From NCBI GenBank assembly GCA_050290865.1, contig JBNKIW010000018.1, forward strand, positions 7,621 to 71,620: 64,000 nt of DNA. Reading direction: 5' to 3'. Shown here piece by piece: positions 52,586-60,541 of this stretch. This DNA is from JARRLC01 sp050290865 (lineage in GTDB: Bacteria > Pseudomonadota > Alphaproteobacteria > Rhizobiales > Rhodomicrobiaceae). The notes under the pieces are model-generated. The model ran no database searches and was not told where the DNA came from. It worked only from the letters and a program-made list of their open reading frames with translations. The translations under genes were made by a program, and so were the position numbers. How positions within the stretch are numbered: the stretch's first letter is position 1; every line of letters starts with the position of its first letter.

Positions 52586-54004
52586 ATGACCAGCGCCAGC
52601 ACCGCGAAACAGCCAGCGAAGTCCGCCGCGGAACGTGGTGAGGATGCCGGGCGGACCGAGTTGCGCTACTGGGCGTTTCTGGCGATCGGAGCGCTGGCCG
52701 TCGCCGGGCTTTTCGCGCTGATGCTGGCCACCTCGCGCATACCGGGCGCCGAGATGGTGATCCCCTGGCCCGCGGGCTTTTTCGCCAAGGGGCTGATTAT
52801 CCACGTTATTTTCTCGCTCATAGTGTGGTTCCTGGGCGTGTTCGCGCTACTCTCCTCGATGGCCGCCTATGATCTCGGCGGCGGCGCGCCAAGGTTCCGC
52901 GGCCTCGGCAGCGCCGGTCTCGCCTTCTTCGGCATGGCCTTTCCGCTGCTGTTCATCCCCGCTTTCCGGCCCGACAGCGTCGCCTCGCTGAACAACTACG
53001 TGCCGGTGGTGATCCATCCCGCTTATTACGCCGGCCTCGTCGCCCTGGCCCTCGGTGTGCTCTTCCCCGTCCTGCGGCTCCTCGCGAACGTTCCAGGACG
53101 GTTGCGGAACCTGCCGCCGCTGCCGCTGGCGATGACGGCGGGTGCCATCATTTACATCGCCGCGCTCATCTCATTTGGCGCCGCGCTCGCCCTTTCCTGG
53201 GGCGAAGTGCCGAACAAGCCGTTCAACGAACAGCTCTTCTGGGGCGGCGGCCACGTGCTGCAATTCCTCTACTGCCTGCTCATGCTCACGGGCTGGTTCA
53301 AACTGGCGCGCACGAGCCTCGGCGAGAAGGTGTTCGATCCCGACATCTTCCGGCTCGCGGTGCTGCTGATCATGGCCTTCGCCCTGCCCGCGCCATTCTT
53401 CTACCTGGTGTTCGAACCGTTCTCGGCCATGCAAATCGAAGCCTTCCGCCGCATGCAATTCGTGCTCGGCTTTCCGACGCTGATGGTTGCGGTGGGCACA
53501 CTGAACGGCGCGCTCGCCGCACGCCGCGAAGGGCCGCTGCCCTGGCGCACCACCGCCTTCACCGCCCTCTGGCTGTCGGCACTGGTCTTCGGCGTGGGGG
53601 GCATCATGGGTTTCCTCGTCACGGGCACCGACACACGCACGCCCGCGCATTACCACGGCGTCATCGCGGGGGTGAACCTCGCCTGCATGGGCATCATGCT
53701 CGTCATCTGCCTGCCACGGCTCGCCGCAGTCGCACGAAGCGCAAGCACGAAACGCCTGCCTGTCATGCTGTTCGGCTTCGGTCAGCTTGTCGCCTGTCTC
53801 GGGCTGTTCTGGGCAGGCGGCTATGGCGCGCCGCGCAAGGTGCCGAGCGGAGCAGCCACACTCGCCGACAGCGCCGCGATCGGCATGGCGCTGCATGGTA
53901 TGGGGGCGATCGTGGCGATCGCGGGCGGCGTGCTATTTACCGTGACGGTCCTTCTGGCTCTCTGGCGGCGGCCGGACAGCAAAGGTCAGCTCAATCGAAT
54001 TTGA
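52586..54004 (+). CDS. Heme-copper-oxidase subunit I-like protein lacking the CuB His-His pair
   Basis: A 472-residue protein with about twelve TM helices. A low-spin heme ligand candidate is His73 (LIIHVIF), the WGGGH motif gives His223, and HYH gives His355 and His357, all in the order and near-spacing of subunit I. The His-His pair that should lie about 50 residues after His223 is missing; the aligned residues are Tyr273-Leu274 in PFFYLVFEP. It may bind two hemes but probably not a standard CuB. It is often annotated as a cbb3-type subunit I, yet no CcoO/CcoP genes are here. Confidence 0.8.
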   Translation: MTSASTAKQPAKSAAERGEDAGRTELRYWAFLAIGALAVAGLFALMLATSRIPGAEMVIPWPAGFFAKGLIIHVIFSLIVWFLGVFALLSSMAAYDLGGGAPRFRGLGSAGLAFFGMAFPLLFIPAFRPDSVASLNNYVPVVIHPAYYAGLVALALGVLFPVLRLLANVPGRLRNLPPLPLAMTAGAIIYIAALISFGAALALSWGEVPNKPFNEQLFWGGGHVLQFLYCLLMLTGWFKLARTSLGEKVFDPDIFRLAVLLIMAFALPAPFFYLVFEPFSAMQIEAFRRMQFVLGFPTLMVAVGTLNGALAARREGPLPWRTTAFTALWLSALVFGVGGIMGFLVTGTDTRTPAHYHGVIAGVNLACMGIMLVICLPRLAAVARSASTKRLPVMLFGFGQLVACLGLFWAGGYGAPRKVPSGAATLADSAAIGMALHGMGAIVAIAGGVLFTVTVLLALWRRPDSKGQLNRI

Positions 54005-54067
54005 TATGCGGCAGGGTGTTCTTCACCACGGCCGCGCAGTCTTCCGACATCGTCCTCCCAATACCCC

Positions 54068-54093
54068 AGAACACACATTGCAGTGTGTGTTCT
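54068..54093. terminator. Hairpin between convergent genes
   Basis: A perfect 10-base inverted repeat (AGAACACACA / TGTGTGTTCT, arms 54068-54077 and 54084-54093, 6-base loop) sits between the ends of the oxidase cluster and leuC. No T run follows on either strand. It is placed where a bidirectional terminator would be, but an operator or RNA-processing site is possible. Confidence 0.45.
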
Positions 54094-54157
54094 GACAGAC
54101 TCTGCCGACGTTGAGGAAAAGCTGGAATTGCAAACGCCCTCAAAACAAGCGCGTCCG

Positions 54158-55555
54158 CTACATTGCCCGTACGTCCACGAACCGCCCGGCAATCGCCGCC
54201 GCGGCCGCCATGGCAGGTGACACAAGATGCGTACGGCCCTTGAAACCCTGGCGCCCTTCGAAATTGCGATTCGATGTCGAAGCGCAGCGTTCGCCCGGTT
54301 CCAGACGGTCGGGGTTCATCGCCAGACACATGGAGCACCCCGGCTCGCGCCACTCGAAGCCTGCGGCGAGGAAAATTTTATCCAGCCCCTCAGCCTCGGC
54401 CTGCTCCTTCACGAGACCCGAGCCCGGCACCACCATGGCCTGCACGCGCTCATGCACGCGGCGGCCCTCGGCAATTTTGGCGGCTGCGCGGATATCCTCG
54501 ATACGCCCGTTTGTGCACGAGCCGATGAACGCACGGTCGATCGTGATATCCGTCATCTTCGTGCCCGGCGTCAGGCCCATATAGGCCAGCGCGCGTTCCA
54601 TGGCGATGCGCCGCGTCTCGTCCTCGATGGCCGCCGGATCGGGAACAACGCCGGTGATGGCGACGACATTCTCCGGGCTGGTGCCCCAGGTCACGATGGG
54701 CGGCAGGCTGGCGGCGTCGAGCTTGATTTCGTGGTCGAACGCCGCGTCCTCATCCGAGCGCAGGCTCTCCCAGTGGCGCATCGCGGCCTCCCAGGCGGCG
54801 CCTTTCGGCGAGCGCGGGCGGCCCTTCAGATATTCGAACGTCTTTTCATCGGGGGCGATCAGCCCGGCGCGCGCGCCGCCCTCGATCGACATGTTGCACA
54901 CCGTCATACGGCCTTCCATGGAGAGCGAACGGATGGCCTCGCCCGCATATTCCATGACATAACCGGTCCCCCCGGCGGTACCGATCTCGCCGATGATGGC
55001 GAGGATGACGTCCTTCGCGGTGACGCCGGCGGGAAGCTGGCCGTCCACCGTGATACGCATGTTCTTCGCCTTCTTTTGAATCAGCGTCTGCGTGGCGAGC
55101 ACATGCTCGACCTCGGACGTGCCGATGCCATGGGCGAGCGCGCCGAACGCGCCATGCGTGGACGTGTGGCTGTCGCCGCAGACGATCGTCGTGCCGGGGA
55201 GCGTGAAACCCTGTTCCGGCCCGATCACATGCACGACACCCTGACGGATGTCATGCTCGTTGAAATACTCGACGCCGAACTCCACCGCATTCCTGGCCAG
55301 CGCTTCGACCTGCGTCCTCGACTCCGGATCTTCGATCGGCTTGGACCGGTCGGTGGTCGGCACGTTGTGATCGACGACGGCGAGCGTCTTCTCGGGCGCA
55401 TGCGCGCGCCGCTTGGCAACCCGCAGCCCCTCGAAGGCCTGCGGGCTGGTCACTTCGTGAATAAGATGGCGGTCGATGTAGAGAAGGCAGGTGCCGTCCG
55501 GCTGCTCGTCAACAAGATGATCGTCCCAGATTTTGTCGTACAGCGTCTTGCCCAT
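54158..55555 (-). CDS. leuC: 3-isopropylmalate dehydratase large subunit LeuC
   Basis: A 465-residue aconitase-family protein with the opening KTLYDKIWDDHLV, VCGDSHTSTHGAFGALAHGIGTSEVEHVLATQ, and cluster cysteines in GSCTNGR and CSMCLAMN. It isomerises 2- to 3-isopropylmalate in leucine synthesis together with LeuD. leuD and leuB, which often follow in Alphaproteobacteria, are not adjacent here. It starts 14 bases after rplS. Confidence 0.96.
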   Translation of the reverse strand: MGKTLYDKIWDDHLVDEQPDGTCLLYIDRHLIHEVTSPQAFEGLRVAKRRAHAPEKTLAVVDHNVPTTDRSKPIEDPESRTQVEALARNAVEFGVEYFNEHDIRQGVVHVIGPEQGFTLPGTTIVCGDSHTSTHGAFGALAHGIGTSEVEHVLATQTLIQKKAKNMRITVDGQLPAGVTAKDVILAIIGEIGTAGGTGYVMEYAGEAIRSLSMEGRMTVCNMSIEGGARAGLIAPDEKTFEYLKGRPRSPKGAAWEAAMRHWESLRSDEDAAFDHEIKLDAASLPPIVTWGTSPENVVAITGVVPDPAAIEDETRRIAMERALAYMGLTPGTKMTDITIDRAFIGSCTNGRIEDIRAAAKIAEGRRVHERVQAMVVPGSGLVKEQAEAEGLDKIFLAAGFEWREPGCSMCLAMNPDRLEPGERCASTSNRNFEGRQGFKGRTHLVSPAMAAAAAIAGRFVDVRAM

Positions 55556-55569
55556 TGCCCCTGCCTTGA

Positions 55570-56238
55570 TCAGTCTTGCTTCCCTGCGGCCTCGGCCTCT
55601 TCCCCGGCCGGAACCTCGTCCGCCGTCGCCTCGGCCACCAACTTCGCCGCCTGGCCGGCCCAGTCGTCGCGCTCGATGCGGCCCTTCAGCTTCAGCGCCT
55701 CGTCAATCTGTGCGATTTCGTCATCGCTGAAATTGGCGATCTGCTCGAATTTCAGAACGTTGATGGACGCTAGCCTTTTCGCAAGCTGCTCGTCGACGCC
55801 CTTGATCCGCTTGAGATCGTCATAAGGGCCCTTCGGCTTCTTGAAGCCCTTGAACGCTGCCTTCAGCGCGCGGGCGCGGGCATCGGTACGCTCGGCGATG
55901 CGCGCCGCCTTGCCGCGCAGGCCGCGCAGATAATAGAGCTTGGCACGGCGGACACGGCCGCGGCGCACGACGTTGATCGATTCGATCCACGGCGAATAGA
56001 TCGGGAACACGCGCTCCACGCCCTCGCCGTAGGATATCTTGCGGACGGTGAAGCTTTCGTTGATGCTGCCGCCCGACCGGGCAATGCACACGCCCTCATA
56101 GGCCTGGATGCGCTCGCGGGTGCCTTCGACCACCTTCACATTGACCCTGAGCGTGTCTCCGGGGCCAAACTCGGGCACATCGCGCTTTTCCGCCAGCTCG
56201 GCGGCGTAAGATCTCTCGAATTCCTCAATAACGTTCAT
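55570..56238 (-). CDS. rplS: Ribosomal protein L19 with a C-terminal helix-hairpin-helix extension
   Basis: A 222-residue protein. Residues 1-118 are a normal L19 (FGPGDTLRVNVKVVEG, QAYEGVCIARSG, GEGVERVFPIYSP, RRAKLYYLRGLRGKAARI). An extra basic linker follows, then a domain at about 140-200 (YDDLKRIKGVDEQLAKRL, LKLKGRIERDDWAGQA) like the tail of alphaproteobacterial L21 and NuoE proteins, and an acidic end. Usual L19 length is about 115-130 residues. ATG 56238 is the L19-type start; an open upstream extension is rejected. Confidence 0.92.
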   Translation of the reverse strand: MNVIEEFERSYAAELAEKRDVPEFGPGDTLRVNVKVVEGTRERIQAYEGVCIARSGGSINESFTVRKISYGEGVERVFPIYSPWIESINVVRRGRVRRAKLYYLRGLRGKAARIAERTDARARALKAAFKGFKKPKGPYDDLKRIKGVDEQLAKRLASINVLKFEQIANFSDDEIAQIDEALKLKGRIERDDWAGQAAKLVAEATADEVPAGEEAEAAGKQD

Positions 56239-56569
56239 AGCTGTTGCCCTTCGCTCGGCCAGCTCGCCGGTCGTACCGATGTCGCTGCGCTTGAATTCCT
56301 TAAAAAAGGCGGGCGGAAACACCACGCCAGTCCGGCATCGGCCGCGAGATAAGGCTCGCAGGTGCCGTGAAGTCGGAAGACTGGCAAACGTGATAAAGCA
56401 ATTTCATGCGCTTGTCGATGCCCTTGCCGCAAGGTTTGCGGACGGTAAAACGCCTCGGCTCACGCGGTTGAGGGAACCTCGGCCCGCAGGTTCGCTTTCC
56501 GCGGGACGGTCTGTGCGCCCGCTCGTTTCATGCCTGCAGGAGGGGCCCCAACCATTGGCGTTTCCGGCG
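56239..56569. other. Intergenic leader between trmD and rplS
   Basis: This 331-base stretch is unusually long for the trmD-rplS pair, which normally is tightly linked. It contains an A6 run near 56302 and several GC-rich inverted repeats. It probably holds an rplS promoter and leader. I could not identify a specific leader RNA or riboswitch. Confidence 0.4.
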
Positions 56570-57274
56570 CTATGTCCCGGTCTCCGGCTCACCGCCGCCG
56601 CGCAGCAGATCGGGACGGCGCGCGCGCGTCAACTCGGCGGCCTGATGGCGCCGCCAGGCTGCGATGGCGGCGTGATCACCGGACAGCAGAACCTCCGGGA
56701 TGGCACGCCCCTCCCACTCGCGCGGCCGCGTATATTGTGGATATTCGAGGAGGCGATTCTCGAAGCTCTCCTCCGTGCCTGACGCCGCGGCACCCATGAC
56801 GCCGGGCAACAGACGCACGATGGCGTCGATCATCACAACCGCCGCCGGTTCGCCGCCGGACAGCACATAATCGCCGATCGAGATTTCCTCCGCACCACGT
56901 GCGTCGATCACGCGCTGGTCCACCCCCTCGAAGCGGCCGCACAGGAGGATCACGCCGGGCTGGCCGGCGAACGCACGCACGCGGTCTTGCGTCAGCGGCA
57001 CGCCGCGCGGAGACAGGTATATGAGCGGCAGGCCGGGATGCCGGGCACGCGCGGCGTCGATGGCGGCGCCCGCCACGTCGGCGCGCATCACCATACCGGC
57101 CCCCCCCCCCGCGGGCGTGTCGTCAACGGAGCGGTGTCTGTCCGTGGCGAAATCGCGGATGTTCATGGCGTCCAGCCGCCACTGGCCGCGCTCCAGCGCC
57201 TGCCCCGCAAGGCTCAAGCCGAGGGGACCGGGAAACATTTCGGGTAAGATCGTCAAGACGCAGGCTGTCCACAT
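56570..57274 (-). CDS. trmD: tRNA (guanine37-N1)-methyltransferase TrmD
   Basis: A 234-residue SPOUT methyltransferase with the knotted SAM site (YLSPRGVPL, LLCGRFEGVDQRVID, EEISIGDYVLSGGEPAA) and PEVLLSGDHAAI near the end. It methylates G37 next to the anticodon. The ATG at 57274 has GAGG upstream. The coding strand has an 11-base G run (plus-strand C run 57100-57110) encoding Gly codons. The usual neighbours rpsP and rimM are not upstream; an MscS gene is. Confidence 0.95.
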   Translation of the reverse strand: MWTACVLTILPEMFPGPLGLSLAGQALERGQWRLDAMNIRDFATDRHRSVDDTPAGGGAGMVMRADVAGAAIDAARARHPGLPLIYLSPRGVPLTQDRVRAFAGQPGVILLCGRFEGVDQRVIDARGAEEISIGDYVLSGGEPAAVVMIDAIVRLLPGVMGAAASGTEESFENRLLEYPQYTRPREWEGRAIPEVLLSGDHAAIAAWRRHQAAELTRARRPDLLRGGGEPETGT

Positions 57275-57335
57275 GATGCCTCGTTGCTCGTGCACCTCGT
57301 CTGCGCGATGTGCGGCGCGACGCCCCGTCGTCACC

Positions 57336-59888
57336 TCACGCCCCGTTACTCCCGCCGTTGCTGCCCTCGCCATCGATGTCGGGTGCGTCCTCGGTGTCGC
57401 TGTCCGCATCGAATTCCTTGACCGTGGACGCGGCAGACGCAGCACTCTCGGCGCGGCCTTTCGCCACCCGCTCCATGACGGCGCGCTTGATCCAGTCCAG
57501 ATCGCGCAGATGCACATCCGTCTGCGGATAGGGGATCTCGATGCCGCGCGCGCGGAAGACCTTGAGTATACCGATCCGCAGATCCGTGCGCACGCCGAAG
57601 GACTGCCGGACGTTGGACAAATAGGCGTAGAGGTCGAAGGTCAACGCGCTGTTGCCGAAATCGGAGAAGTGCACGAACGGCTCGGGCGTCGACAGCACCA
57701 GCGGGTGGGCATTGGCCACCTCCAGGAGGATGTCGCGCACTTCCTCCGGGTCGCTGTCGTAATGCACGCCGACCGTAACCTGCACGCGGCCGGTAGGGTT
57801 ATGCAGCGTCCAGTTCTTCACGGTCTGGGAGATAAGCTGCGAGTTGGGGATGATGACGCTGGAGCGATCGAAAGTCTCGATCTCGGTGGCGCGCACCCTG
57901 ATGTGCCGGACCGTGCCTTCATCGGTGCCAACGACGACCCAGTCCCCGACCTTGATGGGGCGCTCCGCGAGCAGGATGAGGCCGGAAACGAAATTGGCCA
58001 CGATGCTCTGCATGCCGAAACCGAGGCCGACCGACAAGGCGCCGGCCACCAGGGCAAGGTTGGACAGATCGAAACCCGCATAGGACACCGCGAGCGCAGC
58101 GGCGATGCCCACGCCCAGATATCCGACACCGGTGCGCACGGAATCGCGAACGCTTTCCTCGATCCCCGCCGGCTCCATCACGCGGACGTCCAGCCAGCTC
58201 TGGAAGGTCCTGCCGCCCGTGTAGGTGATGACGAAGATGACGACCGCGAGGACCACCGTCGTCAGCGAAAAGCGCATGGTGCCGACTTCGAAGCCGAACA
58301 GCACCTTCTCGAACCATCCCCAGACGTCCCGCAGGTCGAATCCCCACATCAAGAGAACCGCGGGCACGGCGACGAGAAAGACGAGCCCCTTGAGGAGCAG
58401 CGACACCGGCAGCGCGAGCTGTTCGCGGCGGCGCTGCGTCAGCCCGGCCGTCTTGTTCAGCCACCGGCCTGCCCACGCGTGATCGTCGCCGAAGCTGTAG
58501 CCGAAAGCGCCCGCCCAGATCAGGCACAGATAGGCGATGACGGCGATCGTGCCGGTGACGATGAGCTGGCCCGCGATGAAGCGCGCGAGCGCCACGTAGC
58601 CGGTCAGCGCCGCACCGAGAATGGCCAGCGCGACAAGCCACAGCGGCCCGCGTACGTAGCCTGGGCCGATACGCCCCGGCAAAGCGCCCTCCCCTCCCCC
58701 GCTGTCCTCGATGCGCAGGATGGAGATGATCAGCGCCGCGATGCCGACGCTGCCCAGGAAGCTCTGCACGATGCTGAGCGAATAGGGCAGGCTCGCCACA
58801 TGGCTGAAGGTGCTGACGGCGATGTCCAGCCCGTATAGCGTGGCAAGGAAGAGAAGCCGCCTGTAGAGCCTCGCAGCGGCGTCGTCGGAGAGCTCGAGGA
58901 GACGCCATTGCGGGCGCTTGATGGCCAGCACGGTCTGCGCCACGGCCTGCACCGCTCCAATGATGCCGATGACCACCGCTATGGAGAAGGCCAGTTGCGC
59001 GGCTGGCGGCGGCAGCAGTTCGAAGGATGTCAGCCCGGTATAGAGGAACGTTGCCGCGGCGAACGGGGGCAACGCGCGCAGCAGAATGACCCAGGCGGCC
59101 GACGCCGAGCGGCGCCAGATCGGCGGCTGCTCGTCCTCATCCCATCTGCGGTAACGGTCCACGGACTGCGTCGCCCCGGCTGTCAGCCCGACCCACAGTC
59201 CCACCGACAGGAAGACGATCGCCAGGAACAGGAACTTGGACGCCGTCCGCTGCCACCAGTCGCCCAGCACTCTTCCGAGTTGCTTGACCGTCCCAGCCAT
59301 GTTCCGCGCAACATCGGACCACAGACTTGGCGAAAGCGGACTGGGGACGCGCCGAAGCACCCGCCGCTCGAACTGGGCACGGCGGATGTCGCGCACCTGC
59401 CCCGCAAGATCGTGCGCCTTCACCAGCGCGGACTCGGCCGCCTTCTCTGCCGCGCTCAGATCCGACAGTGTCTTGGCGACCTCGGCACGCTGCCGGGTCA
59501 CGGCGTCCGGCTCGGCGGGCTCCTCTTTGCCCGGCGATTTACCGAGCTTTTCCGCCTGGGCGCGGGCCGCTTCCACGTCGGGGCGCAACTTGACCACGAA
59601 CGCCTTGATCTCGATGCGCGCATCGTCAAGCTTGGCCCTCGCGGCTTCGAGCGTGCTGTCGGCGACGGTTTCCGCATCGAGCGACAACTCGATCCGCTCG
59701 AGCATCTTGTTCCAGCCGGAGATCGGCTTGGCGTACTCGGCCGGGAAGGTGGGAGGCGTGCCCGCCAGGTCCCCGGGATCGGCAAGAGCGGGAGTGGACG
59801 CCGGAGCCGACGCGAGGAACAGGAGCGGAATGATGAGGGCGGCTGCACGCAGCAGCCGCGCACAGCCCAGCCGGGCGGATGCGATCAT
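57336..59888 (-). CDS. MscS-family mechanosensitive channel with DUF3772 domain
   Basis: An 850-residue protein. A signal peptide is followed by a periplasmic coiled-coil DUF3772-type domain (about 50-190), about ten or eleven TM helices, and the MscS core: pore-lining segment near GALSVGLGFGMQSIVANFVSGLILL, then the beta domain (GDWVVVGTDEGTVRHIRVRATEIETFDRSSVIIPNSQL). It protects against osmotic downshock. The C-terminus is acidic and low complexity. It is placed upstream of trmD. Confidence 0.93.
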   Translation of the reverse strand: MIASARLGCARLLRAAALIIPLLFLASAPASTPALADPGDLAGTPPTFPAEYAKPISGWNKMLERIELSLDAETVADSTLEAARAKLDDARIEIKAFVVKLRPDVEAARAQAEKLGKSPGKEEPAEPDAVTRQRAEVAKTLSDLSAAEKAAESALVKAHDLAGQVRDIRRAQFERRVLRRVPSPLSPSLWSDVARNMAGTVKQLGRVLGDWWQRTASKFLFLAIVFLSVGLWVGLTAGATQSVDRYRRWDEDEQPPIWRRSASAAWVILLRALPPFAAATFLYTGLTSFELLPPPAAQLAFSIAVVIGIIGAVQAVAQTVLAIKRPQWRLLELSDDAAARLYRRLLFLATLYGLDIAVSTFSHVASLPYSLSIVQSFLGSVGIAALIISILRIEDSGGGEGALPGRIGPGYVRGPLWLVALAILGAALTGYVALARFIAGQLIVTGTIAVIAYLCLIWAGAFGYSFGDDHAWAGRWLNKTAGLTQRRREQLALPVSLLLKGLVFLVAVPAVLLMWGFDLRDVWGWFEKVLFGFEVGTMRFSLTTVVLAVVIFVITYTGGRTFQSWLDVRVMEPAGIEESVRDSVRTGVGYLGVGIAAALAVSYAGFDLSNLALVAGALSVGLGFGMQSIVANFVSGLILLAERPIKVGDWVVVGTDEGTVRHIRVRATEIETFDRSSVIIPNSQLISQTVKNWTLHNPTGRVQVTVGVHYDSDPEEVRDILLEVANAHPLVLSTPEPFVHFSDFGNSALTFDLYAYLSNVRQSFGVRTDLRIGILKVFRARGIEIPYPQTDVHLRDLDWIKRAVMERVAKGRAESAASAASTVKEFDADSDTEDAPDIDGEGSNGGSNGA

Positions 59889-59895
59889 GGCAGGA

Positions 59896-60279
59896 TCAGC
59901 TTGTCTGGTCTCGGTGCAGAATAAGTGGAACGTCAGAAGACGTCATCACGGGGCGGTCCTCCCCGGCGCCGTTGTCGCCTTGTCCCAGCGCGTCGCTCGC
60001 GGCGCTATTCGCCGCCGGGACCGGTTTGATGCCCGTCTCGACCACGAGGTCGATGGGGCCGCCGGTGAGGATGAGATGTTCGACATTGTCGCGGCGGACC
60101 AGCAGCAGGCGGCGGCGGCCGTCGATCATCGAGGATTCGACCAGTCCCGTCCGCTTCGGCCGTGACTGGAACAAAGGTATGCCGCCCAGGCCGAGGCTTT
60201 GCCGCGCGATCCAAACCCCGAGACCCGCAAGCGCTATCAACAGCGTTATGGCGACGGTAGAGATCACACTATCCGGCAT
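59896..60279 (-). CDS. FliO-domain small membrane protein
   Basis: A 127-residue protein with one N-terminal TM helix (VISTVAITLLIALAGLGVWI) and a FliO-like cytoplasmic beta segment (GLVESSMIDGRRRLLLVRRDNVEHLILTGGPIDLVVE). Such proteins are common in Alphaproteobacteria beside cckA and need not be flagellar; no flagellar gene is in the window. ATG at 60279 has AGGGG upstream. It ends eight bases before the MscS gene. Confidence 0.8.
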   Translation of the reverse strand: MPDSVISTVAITLLIALAGLGVWIARQSLGLGGIPLFQSRPKRTGLVESSMIDGRRRLLLVRRDNVEHLILTGGPIDLVVETGIKPVPAANSAASDALGQGDNGAGEDRPVMTSSDVPLILHRDQTS

Positions 60280-60541
60280 GGCCCTGCCCCTTTTTCCGAT
60301 GCCTCCGGCCCCCGGAGGCGCACAGCCGCCTGCGGCCGCGTCGTTGACCATGCCGGTATAGCGGCTTCCGCACGCGAATTTAACCCTTAAGTTGGGCTGT
60401 CCGTATTCATTGACGCCAGGCCTGTGGAGGCGTGCGATATTTGCCGCATCCTGCAAAAATACCGCTGGCCGGGGCGCTCATCCTGGGGGTTAGGATTAGC
60501 CCTGGGCGGGCAGAGAACGAGAATCGGTTACACTCGCGCCA

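Noticed and set aside
50632..52602. 656-codon minus-strand frame opposite the oxidase genes
   Set aside because: It is a shadow of coxA and DUF420, with a His/Asp/Arg-rich composition typical of the complement of membrane-protein codons.
53991..54050. Nineteen-codon minus-strand frame with GGGAGG upstream, near the 54068 hairpin
   Set aside because: It overlaps the end of the preceding gene and is too short to support without conservation or expression data.
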